A stretch of DNA of 53,906 nt, from contig JABXJT010000031.1 in assembly GCA_013375455.1 (NCBI GenBank), positions 1 through 53,906 on the forward strand. Reading direction: 5' to 3'. Within the stretch, counting starts at the first letter, position 1. Each line of letters opens with the position of its first letter. Position numbers and translations under genes: made by a program. Below are positions 42,220 through 50,048 of the stretch, piece after piece. The DNA comes from Candidatus Helarchaeota archaeon (lineage in GTDB: Archaea > Asgardarchaeota > Lokiarchaeia > Helarchaeales > HEL-GB-A). The notes beneath the pieces were generated by a model that did not search any database, had not been told where the DNA came from, and worked only from the letters and a program-made list of their open reading frames with translations.

Positions 42220-43671
42220 TTATTTAGCGTTATGATTTTTTAAGAAATTTCGATATTGGACGAGCTTTTTAAGCGTGTTAAGAGCCCGTTGGGTTGTGGG
42301 AAAGCTAGGAATCCTTTTCGCTAGTAAATCTTTTCGATATTTCTGATAAAGAGTATAGGGAACTTGTTGATCGATTTCCCATGATCTTGAGAGGACAACA
42401 ATGAGTGGTTTTTTTGGATTTTGGTGTTTTTGTATGATCTCAGCGTAGGCTTCGCCTATATTGGGAACTTGAAAACGTTTATCGAGATTATGAAACCTCT
42501 CGATTTCTTGAACCAGAAGAATTGAATCAATATTTGAGTCATTCGAGATAATAGTTATCGCCTGCCCAAGAATTTTTGGATTGAATCCGCTTGCTCCGAG
42601 ATCAATCGGGTTATCAATGATTACATTCACGCGAGGCAGGAGATCCTGTAAGGTTTTTTGGGTCATTTTTTCTAAATTTGCTACTTGAAACCCATTCGAT
42701 TCACAAATATCAGTTATTTGTACAGCAATTCCTCCTCCAGCATTAATAATGGCAATATTCTTACCTGCAGGTAGTACATTCCTTAAATATTCTAGCCCTG
42801 ATGTGACATCTGCAAGTTCTTCAATGCTTTCAACCAAAATCCCTCCTCCTTGTTTAACCATTGAAGAGAAAATTTCATATGACCCTGTAAGGGCGCCCGT
42901 ATGACTTAGGGCGGCAACCTTCCCTTTTGGAGTCCTACCACATTTTAAAATAGCAACCGGCTTGTGTGGAGTAATAGATTTAAGTAGGGTAAAAAATTTT
43001 TGCCCCTCCCCAACTGATTCAAGATAGCCAGCAATAATGCGTGTCTTGGGGTCTTTCATGAAGTATTCAAATAGTTCATTAAAAGAGACGTCAATCATGT
43101 TTCCGATTGAGACAGCAGCGCGAATATGATAACCTCGTGAAATGCTCATCCAAATAAACGTTCGTGTCAATGTTCCGCTTTGTGAGATGAATGACACATC
43201 GCCTTCGGAAATAATGGGTTGGTCTGTAAAATAACCCAGGCGGGATTCTGTACAATACACTCCAATACAATTGGGCCCTAAAACGCGGAAATTTCCTTTT
43301 GCCATTTGTAAAATTTCTTCTTCTAGGTGTTTATCCCCTATTTCACTGAAGCCAGACGCGAAGATTACGACAAATTTTATGCCTCCTCTCTCAACACATT
43401 TCCGAATTTCTGCAGGGACTTTAAGGGCAGGAACTGCAATTAAAACATAATCTATTTCTTCCTCTGTTGGAATTTCACGGATATCAGGATAAGTTCTTAA
43501 TCCCAAAATCTCCTTATACTTGGGGTTTATTGGATAGATTTTGCCTTGATATTTATCAGAAATCCAACCTTCCAGAAAACGATATGCTTGCCTTCGTGGA
43601 TCATTAGATGCACCGATAAGTGCAACAACTCTAGGGTTGATTAACCGGTCAAAATCCATATCCTCGATCAT
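42220..43671 (-). CDS. ADP-forming acyl-CoA synthetase, alpha-subunit-like
   Basis: 483 aa. The N-terminal CoA-binding Rossmann domain has VVALIGASNDPRRQAYRFLEGW, IYPINPKYKEILGLRTYPDI and IFASGFSEIG. LGPNCIGVY and ISQSGTLTRTFIW follow, then the phosphohistidine region ALSHTGALTGSYEIF in the second ligase-CoA domain. The length fits the alpha half; no beta (ATP-grasp) gene is adjacent. The reaction is acyl-CoA + ADP + Pi to acid + ATP + CoA. The substrate is unknown. Confidence 0.85.
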   Translation of the reverse strand: MIEDMDFDRLINPRVVALIGASNDPRRQAYRFLEGWISDKYQGKIYPINPKYKEILGLRTYPDIREIPTEEEIDYVLIAVPALKVPAEIRKCVERGGIKFVVIFASGFSEIGDKHLEEEILQMAKGNFRVLGPNCIGVYCTESRLGYFTDQPIISEGDVSFISQSGTLTRTFIWMSISRGYHIRAAVSIGNMIDVSFNELFEYFMKDPKTRIIAGYLESVGEGQKFFTLLKSITPHKPVAILKCGRTPKGKVAALSHTGALTGSYEIFSSMVKQGGGILVESIEELADVTSGLEYLRNVLPAGKNIAIINAGGGIAVQITDICESNGFQVANLEKMTQKTLQDLLPRVNVIIDNPIDLGASGFNPKILGQAITIISNDSNIDSILLVQEIERFHNLDKRFQVPNIGEAYAEIIQKHQNPKKPLIVVLSRSWEIDQQVPYTLYQKYRKDLLAKRIPSFPTTQRALNTLKKLVQYRNFLKNHNAK

Positions 43672-43697
43672 CCAACAATTCGAATTAAAGATTTTTT

Positions 43698-44360
43698 TTA
43701 AATTAAATGTCTAGAAGGAACAATATCTTTGATGCTCTTTAAAATTGGTGCGTCTTTTCCAGCACAATGCCGGAGATCCTTCTCTGGGGTATTTCCGGTT
43801 AAGACACCAATAAAATTTATCCCAGCTTCTTTAGCAGCTAAACAATCTACAACGTGGTCTCCAATCATGTAGGCTTTCCTTATGTTTGGGAATTTCAATA
43901 GTATGTGTTTGATGGGGTCGGGGGCGGGTTTGGGTTTGATCTCTTTCTGTTCGCCTAGAATGTATGCGAAATATTTCTTCAAATCATAATATTCTAGTAA
44001 TTTAACGGCCATTTCCGTCTTTTTTGATGTTAATAACGCCAGTTGATACTCATGTAATTCCTCCAAGAGTTCTATAGTTCCTGGGATGATTTTTACACCT
44101 TCAAAATAATGCATCCCATAGAATTCGCGAAAAACATGCACGGCTTGTTCAGCCCGGGTACCATCCAAATAATCCAAGAACATCTCTTTCAAGGGGATGC
44201 CAATTTTCGCTATGATTTGCTCTTTCTTAGGGCGATTGACCCGGAAAAAATCGAGAGCATGATTAAATGCATTGCAAATTGCATAAGTATTATCAATGAG
44301 CGTAAAATCTAAATCAAAAATAACTAAAGTTTGGGCTGGATCACTCAAGTGATTCGCCAA
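43698..44360 (-). CDS. HAD-superfamily phosphatase
   Basis: 220 aa, TTG start. The nucleophile motif is FDLDFTLIDN (the acid/base Asp at the second D), with a helical cap domain, LLTSKKTEM for motif II, KPKPAPDP for motif III, and MIGDHVVDCLAAKEAG for motif IV. It is phosphoglycolate-phosphatase-like. The substrate is not defined. It is on the same strand as, and just downstream of, the polyferredoxin genes. Confidence 0.86.
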   Translation of the reverse strand: MANHLSDPAQTLVIFDLDFTLIDNTYAICNAFNHALDFFRVNRPKKEQIIAKIGIPLKEMFLDYLDGTRAEQAVHVFREFYGMHYFEGVKIIPGTIELLEELHEYQLALLTSKKTEMAVKLLEYYDLKKYFAYILGEQKEIKPKPAPDPIKHILLKFPNIRKAYMIGDHVVDCLAAKEAGINFIGVLTGNTPEKDLRHCAGKDAPILKSIKDIVPSRHLI

Positions 44361-44386
44361 TTATAAAGGAAGTAATAAAAGGAAGA

Positions 44387-45109
44387 TTACTCTTCTTTGA
44401 TTTCAACTTGTTTTTTGATCGAGATCCCAGACTTAATGAGGGTGCAGAGTTTTTTCACAATGTCAGGCCAGAATGGTTCGGTAAATTCACCTTCATATTT
44501 AACAGATGTTCGTTGTATCTCAATGGCATCTTGAGTTGGGCAAGCCGCCACGCAGGTGCCACACAAGATGCATTTATCTTTATCAATCTCTGTCTTCGGT
44601 GGTTTTTCCCACCCTTTTTCTGCCTTGGGGATCGTGATGGCTTCCATTGGACAGACTAAGGCACAGGTGGAGCATCCACCAGGACATTTCTCTTCATATA
44701 CCTTTACTTCACCCTCACAATACTTGCGTGCTTTAAAATCAAGTTTGGGAGATTCAACCTCTTCATACAATATTGTTGGGAGTGCCTTCTCATCAACAAG
44801 CTGTAGTTTCCGCTCATCGTTTATTAAAAGGTAAAGCGCACCATAGGGACACATTACATCGCAGGTCCCACAAAAAGCGCACTTATTTTGATCAATCAGG
44901 ATGGATGCGAGATTTGGATTAACAGGATCGGCTCTGGCGGTTGCTCCAATAGGACCCCTATCAATGGCATCTTTTGGACAGACAACCAAGCAGGTGAGAC
45001 ACCCTTGACACTTTTTAAGGTCATGATTAAGCGTGGTTTTTATGGTAAGAAGTTTCATTTCAATTGTTTGCGTATCTTCATCAATATTACGAGTGAACGC
45101 CGGATACAT
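44387..45109 (-). CDS. polyferredoxin with four 4Fe-4S motifs (FwdF/EhbK-like)
   Basis: 240 aa from the ATG at 45109 (MYPAFTRNI), five bases beyond the preceding stop; a longer frame starting at 45211 would overlap that gene. There are four cluster motifs: CQGCLTCLVVCP, CAFCGTCDVMCP, a CPGGCSTCALVCP variant, and CILCGTCVAACPTQD. Such proteins wire formylmethanofuran dehydrogenase or energy-converting hydrogenases. No fwd catalytic subunit is in the window, so the partner must be elsewhere. It forms one unit with the ferredoxin at 45114-45389. Confidence 0.8.
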   Translation of the reverse strand: MYPAFTRNIDEDTQTIEMKLLTIKTTLNHDLKKCQGCLTCLVVCPKDAIDRGPIGATARADPVNPNLASILIDQNKCAFCGTCDVMCPYGALYLLINDERKLQLVDEKALPTILYEEVESPKLDFKARKYCEGEVKVYEEKCPGGCSTCALVCPMEAITIPKAEKGWEKPPKTEIDKDKCILCGTCVAACPTQDAIEIQRTSVKYEGEFTEPFWPDIVKKLCTLIKSGISIKKQVEIKEE

Positions 45110-45113
45110 GAAC

Positions 45114-45389
45114 TCATTCCTCCTCCTGAACTGGAAATTCGATTGAAATTGCTTTAGGAAGACAAGCTTCGATGCAGACTCCGCATCCATCGCACAATTG
45201 GGTATTTTCAATAAATAAAATTCCGTTTCTCACGGTTAAAATTGTTCGAGATTCATCAGTTGAGCCATCCGCTCTCTTATTTATCGGGCACGCAACCACG
45301 CAGTCGCCACACCCGATGCAAAGTCGCATATTAACACGCGGGCGATAGACCCGGGCTTCAGGTGCCTCTTCTTCGGTGTCAGTTTGCAT
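45114..45389 (-). CDS. two-cluster ferredoxin (FwdG-like)
   Basis: 91 aa. The motifs are CIGCGDCVVACPINKRADG and CDGCGVCIEACLPKAI. The N-terminus is acidic and short. The sequence around CVVACPIN resembles FwdG-type ferredoxins of formylmethanofuran dehydrogenase and is related to the protein at 49788-50045. It is four bases upstream of the polyferredoxin start, so the two are coupled. Confidence 0.8.
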   Translation of the reverse strand: MQTDTEEEAPEARVYRPRVNMRLCIGCGDCVVACPINKRADGSTDESRTILTVRNGILFIENTQLCDGCGVCIEACLPKAISIEFPVQEEE

Positions 45390-45492
45390 TATTTTTCCAC
45401 CACTTAAACTTGCTATAAAAGTATTTTAAACCTTTTCAATGTTTTTTCTCGCCTTAGTGAGCCTTCTATACATAATATCTAGGGAGGAAATT

Positions 45493-46275
45493 TTATTGTT
45501 GGGGAGGAAATTTCTTCTTTAATTCTATCATTGCTATTTTGAATTTTGGACTATTGAATAATTCAATAATTTTCTGAGCACCTACTATCTGTGATAAATG
45601 TAAGGGTTGTTTATCATCATAAAAAACAGTACTAACAATACCTACTAATTTGGGAGCGCTCCTAGCAGGTCCTAATACTATTGCACCACTAGGAGATTGA
45701 ATACTTGGACGAAGAAATACAGGTCCTCCACTATTACCTTTAAAAATAACGGCATCGACATAATAATGTCCATCGATAGATTTGCCAGCAATTAACGCAT
45801 GTCTCGCAATTGGGACAACAGACCTAGCAGTGCTTATCCCATAAGGATATCCTAAGACATAAGCTTCTGCCCCAATTTCGATCTCATTCTCTTTAGCAAA
45901 TAACTCCAAAGGAACTACTTTAATATCTTCAACATCTAAATTAAAGCCGAAGATAGTAACAGCTAAATCTACATTTGAGTCTGGATGAAAAATCCAACCT
46001 TGTTTAGTGAATTCCTTAAACTTTTTATACTCTTTAAAAAAAATTCTTCCATCTTTTGTGTTACTAAGAAGATAATAGGTATCATACTTCGAAAGCGCTT
46101 CAACAACATGTCTAGCAGTAACTACAAAAAAAATTTTGTTATAACCTATAATGACTCCAGTCCCTTTTATTTGTGGAGGTTTCGTTTTATCTGGGATAAA
46201 TCCCAGAGCAATGACACAACTAAGCAGTCCCTTGGTGATAAGACTTCTTTTCATCAAATCTTTAGGGTTTTCCAA
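45493..46275 (-). CDS. trypsin-like serine protease, cytoplasmic-looking
   Basis: 260 aa, TTG start; an ATG eight codons later (MKRSLITK) is possible. The triad is visible: His in VVTARHVVEAL, Asp in NVDLAVTIFG, and Ser in FKGNSGGPVF. It is of the short HtrA-like S1 type without a PDZ domain. There is no clear signal peptide. The targets are unknown. It is bordered upstream by the 46276-46622 gap, which holds a short radical SAM relic. Confidence 0.85.
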   Translation of the reverse strand: MENPKDLMKRSLITKGLLSCVIALGFIPDKTKPPQIKGTGVIIGYNKIFFVVTARHVVEALSKYDTYYLLSNTKDGRIFFKEYKKFKEFTKQGWIFHPDSNVDLAVTIFGFNLDVEDIKVVPLELFAKENEIEIGAEAYVLGYPYGISTARSVVPIARHALIAGKSIDGHYYVDAVIFKGNSGGPVFLRPSIQSPSGAIVLGPARSAPKLVGIVSTVFYDDKQPLHLSQIVGAQKIIELFNSPKFKIAMIELKKKFPPQQ

Positions 46276-46391
46276 ATTTATCCATCCAATCTCATTTTAT
46301 CAGGCTCTTTAAAGGAAAGGGGATATATAAGGATTTGGATTCATGTTCCAGTAGAGTTCGCCCACATTCAGTGGTTAATTTTACGTATTAT

Positions 46392-46433
46392 AGTAACCGC
46401 TTTCAGATCTGGACCAATGTCGGTCATTCCTGC
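46392..46433 (-). pseudogene. 14-codon relic of a radical SAM gene
   Basis: The minus strand encodes AGMTDIGPDLKAVT, the same 14 residues as in the radical SAM protein at 48423-49664. The two copies differ at 9 of 42 bases, all silent third-position changes. The similarity does not extend on either side, and stops follow. It is a small remnant of a paralogous gene in an otherwise empty 347-bp gap (46276-46622). Confidence 0.6.
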
Positions 46434-46622
46434 GCTGTTAAATTTGTTAAATTTTAAACAAACAATTTATAAAGTTACATCTTACATGAATACAGTGGGT
46501 ATCAAAATGCAATTTTCAATATCTCTTCCTTAATATGATTATACTTTTGATCATCGTTCATAAGGAAGGGAATTTACATTTGGAGTTTATAAGTCCTAAA
46601 TTAAAAAAGATAGTGAAAGAAA

Positions 46623-48401
46623 ATGGAAATTTCTTGGGGTCGAGATGAATGCGATGAAAGACGCGAGACTGCTAAAGAACGAAGGTTGCGTGAACTAAAA
46701 GAACACGTACTTAAAGAACGGAGGAAATGGCGCGAGAGCAAGAAACTTGAAGAGAAAAGAAAACAGGAAGAGCTTGAGCAACAAAAACAGAACTTTAAGG
46801 ATGGTAAACGGGAATTTAAAGAGGAGGACACCGAATCAATTGTGAAAGAAGGTAATCTAGATTTTAATAAGCTCTCAGAGAAGTTTAGGAGTAAAGAAGT
46901 TTCGTTAAACGATTTAGAACGGATACATGAATTTACTAAAGAAACAATTTTAAAAAATTTTGAAACAGAATTAAAAGAACAGGTTGAAAATCAAATCGAT
47001 TCCCAATTCCGAAAGTTAATGAAAGAATACTTTGAAGCAACCAACAAAAAAGCTGATTATGGTCTGAAAATTACAAAGAAATTCAAAAAGTGGATTAAGC
47101 ACAATCCTTCTATTGATGAATTTGAAAAACAAAAGTTCATTGAATATTGCAATGACTACGAAAAACAACTTCCAAAATTAAAACTTGAGGAACTGAGGGA
47201 TTATGTCAGGCAACATCATCCCGGTGGCGAAATCTTAGCGACTGAATATGTCAATAGTAATGCGAAAATACCGGTTCGATGCGCGGAGGGGCACGTCTGG
47301 GAAATTAGAACTAATACTATAAAACAAGGGAACTGGTGCAGAAAATGTGCTGATAAAGAAGCGGGGCTCAAGCGAAGAGGGGTTCCACTATTGACGCTTG
47401 AAAAGAGGGAAAATATGCTTGAGGAACTGAGGGAATATGTGAGGCAACATCGTCCTGGCGGCGAAATTTTAGCTCTTGAATATACCAATGACAGAACGAA
47501 AATACCTGTCCGATGCGCGGAAGGACACGTCTGGGAAATTACCCCAAACCATCTAAAAAAAGGTAGATGGTGTCCAGATTGTAGTGAGGGGGTTAATGAA
47601 CGCATTAGCCGGAAACTCTTTGAGGCAATCTTTAAGAAAGAATTCCCTAAATCCCGACCTGAATGGTTGGTTAATGATCAGGGGAATCAAATGGAGCTGG
47701 ATGGATATAATGAAGAATTAGCGTTAGCATTCGAATATCAAGGGCGACAACACTATGAATATAATGAATATTTTCATAAATCTATGAAGGACTTTGAACA
47801 AAGGAAAGCTGATGATAAATTAAAGAGAGAACTTTGTAAAAGGAATGACATTACATTAATTGAGATCCCTTATACAATTGAACCTGATAAAATGCAAGAT
47901 TACATCATCAACAAGTGTAATAAGAACAAGATTACTACCCCAAAAATAAAAGAAAAAATTAACTACTCCGAATTAGACATATATTCGTCTACTCGCTCGA
48001 GAAAATTGAAAGAACTGAAGAATTATGTGAGGGCGCAGCATCCCGGCGGCGAAGTTTTAACAACCGAGTATATTAATAGTAGAACGAAAGTACCAGTCCG
48101 ATGTGCAGAGGGGCACCTCTGGGAAATTACTCCTAATCATATTAAAAGTGGACATTGGTGCCCAACGTGTGCAGGTAATGAAAGATTGACGCTTGAGGAA
48201 CTGAAGGAATACGTGAGGCAGCAGCATCCTGGCGGTGAATGTATGGCAACCGAATACATCAATAATCGCACGAAAGTACCCTGTCGGTGCGAGGAAGGGC
48301 ACGTCTGGGAAATTACTCCTAGCAATATAAGAAGTGGTAAGTGGTGCCCTAAATGCAAAAATAAGTATAGAAAGAATAAGAAAAAAAAGACAAATAGTTA
48401 A
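46623..48401 (+). CDS. zinc-finger-repeat protein with a central endonuclease-like domain
   Basis: 592 aa. Residues 1-150 are a highly charged coiled coil (REKR-rich). Four copies of a 50-60-residue unit follow, near residues 185-245, 262-322, 460-520 and 520-580. Each has LxELRxYVRxxHPGGEILxxEYxN, a CAEGHVWEI-type HxW element and a closing CxxC. These are treble-clef fingers of the kind found in phage and giant-virus proteins. Between units 2 and 3 (about 325-450) is a domain with MELDGYNEELALAFEYQGRQHY and ITLIEIPY, fitting the PD-(D/E)xK core. A DNA nuclease guided by its zinc fingers is inferred. This type of gene is often mobile. Confidence 0.7.
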   Translation: MEISWGRDECDERRETAKERRLRELKEHVLKERRKWRESKKLEEKRKQEELEQQKQNFKDGKREFKEEDTESIVKEGNLDFNKLSEKFRSKEVSLNDLERIHEFTKETILKNFETELKEQVENQIDSQFRKLMKEYFEATNKKADYGLKITKKFKKWIKHNPSIDEFEKQKFIEYCNDYEKQLPKLKLEELRDYVRQHHPGGEILATEYVNSNAKIPVRCAEGHVWEIRTNTIKQGNWCRKCADKEAGLKRRGVPLLTLEKRENMLEELREYVRQHRPGGEILALEYTNDRTKIPVRCAEGHVWEITPNHLKKGRWCPDCSEGVNERISRKLFEAIFKKEFPKSRPEWLVNDQGNQMELDGYNEELALAFEYQGRQHYEYNEYFHKSMKDFEQRKADDKLKRELCKRNDITLIEIPYTIEPDKMQDYIINKCNKNKITTPKIKEKINYSELDIYSSTRSRKLKELKNYVRAQHPGGEVLTTEYINSRTKVPVRCAEGHLWEITPNHIKSGHWCPTCAGNERLTLEELKEYVRQQHPGGECMATEYINNRTKVPCRCEEGHVWEITPSNIRSGKWCPKCKNKYRKNKKKKTNS

Positions 48402-48422
48402 AATTTTTTCGTTCTAAATCCT

Positions 48423-49664
48423 TTAGTCTTTAGGTCCCAAATGTCCAATCCGTGTTTGGGCGATTACGCATTTCAAACCCACAGATTCTAATAATTTTTT
48501 AACTTGCTTCATTTCCTTTACTGTTGGGTACTTCAATTTAGTTCTGAGGCTCCGAAATTCTGGGCGATAATCTAAAATACACACTTGAATTGAGGAGTCA
48601 ATTTGGAAGAGATGCTCGGCCCAATCAGATAGCTCCTCAACCCGTTTTTCTTCATCAGGATAAAAGAATTCATTATAGGGTAGTCCCACGCCCATAAATA
48701 CTTTCTCAGGGTAGTAATTATCCGCAATGTACTTAACACAATTCCATGCTGTATCAAGGTACTTCTTCGCTAAGTCCCTATCCGTCAAGCAGGTAATTTT
48801 CAAGAAGGTCTCAAGTGTAACCGCCTTGAGATCAGGACCTATATCTGTCATACCCGCAGCAACGAGCTCATCGATGTAGTCAGGGGTAAGGATGCTTGCA
48901 TTCGTATCGAGATGGATGCGAGCTTCCTTGTCCGGATTGAGGACCTTGAGTTTCTTGAAAAATTGAATTAGCCAGGGACGATTTAAAGTGCTCTCTCCGC
49001 CCGAGATTGCCATTCGATTTATATGATACCGTCTTCTAAATGAAGTGAGCTGAATTGCAGCATTATCTGGAGGAATTGGAAGAGTTTGACTCTTATAGGT
49101 CACCCTATAATTTTGACATGTTCTGCACCTAAAATTACATCCGGCGACAAATGTGGCAACCTCGATAAATCCAATAACCGATTTCAAATACCAAGGAGTC
49201 CCGACTCCACCTACTGAATGCGGGCCAAATCCATCAATGATGCGACGAGGGGGATGATTTTCAGGGAGTTCAGTTTGAATTTTCATTCGATCTTGAATTG
49301 GGGTGTGGCAAGATGGAACTACTTTGCCATCTGCAATTACCGCACAACTTTGGCATCCTCCTGTTTCACAGGGAGTAAAAATTGCACCATTTTCAGGATA
49401 ACGAGATGTTCTAAACCCTGCGATTTCTAATGCCTTTTTAATTGTGATGCCGCGAAATACTTCGTACGCTTCGTCATTAATATAAATTTGAATGGGATCT
49501 GAGGCATTTATTAATTTGAGTTCAATAGCTTCATGAGGACAGCCTAGATAACACGATTTGCATCCAATACATGAATCAGGACTAGGACAATGAATTATCT
49601 TCGTACAGAACCTACATTCCCGGCATTTTTGGTCATTTTTTACGTATTTATCAATTTGATACAC
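48423..49664 (-). CDS. radical SAM protein with fused 4Fe-4S and 2Fe-2S domains
   Basis: 413 aa, GTG start. The order is: N-terminal ferredoxin-like Cys cluster (CRECRFC...CIGCKSCYLGCP, residues 14-45); then a plant-type 2Fe-2S domain (IYINDEAYEVFRG...CETGGCQSC...C, about 60-120); then the radical SAM core with GCNFRCRTC (about 174-182) and the GGESTLN loop. It resembles pyruvate-formate-lyase-activating enzymes, with an added NuoG-like 2Fe-2S module. It probably activates a glycyl-radical or other enzyme. No partner is adjacent. It is divergent from a ferredoxin (49788). Confidence 0.82.
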   Translation of the reverse strand: MYQIDKYVKNDQKCRECRFCTKIIHCPSPDSCIGCKSCYLGCPHEAIELKLINASDPIQIYINDEAYEVFRGITIKKALEIAGFRTSRYPENGAIFTPCETGGCQSCAVIADGKVVPSCHTPIQDRMKIQTELPENHPPRRIIDGFGPHSVGGVGTPWYLKSVIGFIEVATFVAGCNFRCRTCQNYRVTYKSQTLPIPPDNAAIQLTSFRRRYHINRMAISGGESTLNRPWLIQFFKKLKVLNPDKEARIHLDTNASILTPDYIDELVAAGMTDIGPDLKAVTLETFLKITCLTDRDLAKKYLDTAWNCVKYIADNYYPEKVFMGVGLPYNEFFYPDEEKRVEELSDWAEHLFQIDSSIQVCILDYRPEFRSLRTKLKYPTVKEMKQVKKLLESVGLKCVIAQTRIGHLGPKD

Positions 49665-49787
49665 GTTGACCCGTTCCTAATTCAATGAGTAATAATTATC
49701 AAAATCCTTTAATAATTCTCATCCTTTTCTAAGAATGGAAATAATAAAGTTTCGTTAAATGAATTCACACTTACAGGTGCAAAATGG

Positions 49788-50045
49788 GTGGCTGAATTCG
49801 AGATTAAAGTTGATCAAGAATTATGTAGTGGCTGTTCTTCGTGCGTATTAGCTTGTCCGATAAATATTGAGATTGAACCTCATTGTGCGGATGGAATAGC
49901 ACCTAAGACGAACGATGTGGTTTTGCGGGTCATCAACGGTGTCTGTCGCCCTTTAAAGATAGAGTTATGTAGGGACAAGACCTTTAAATGTGGTCTCTGT
50001 GAAGAAATTTGCGCAAATGGCGCGCTTAAGATAATAGAAAAGTGA
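49788..50045 (+). CDS. ferredoxin, FwdG-like with an altered second cluster
   Basis: 85 aa. The first motif, CSGCSSCVLACPIN, is standard. The second reads CRDKTFKCGLCEEIC, with the first spacing extended to C-x6-C-x2-C-x3-C. It is related to the 91-aa protein at 45114-45389. It is probably an electron carrier for the adjacent, divergent radical SAM protein or for a formylmethanofuran-dehydrogenase-like complex. Its stop is 3 bp from the convergent mannosidase gene. Confidence 0.78.
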   Translation: MAEFEIKVDQELCSGCSSCVLACPINIEIEPHCADGIAPKTNDVVLRVINGVCRPLKIELCRDKTFKCGLCEEICANGALKIIEK

Positions 50046-50048
50046 CTT

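Noticed and set aside
47180..48360. CRISPR-like or tandem DNA repeats
   Set aside because: The repetition is protein-level zinc-finger units of uneven spacing inside one long coding frame.
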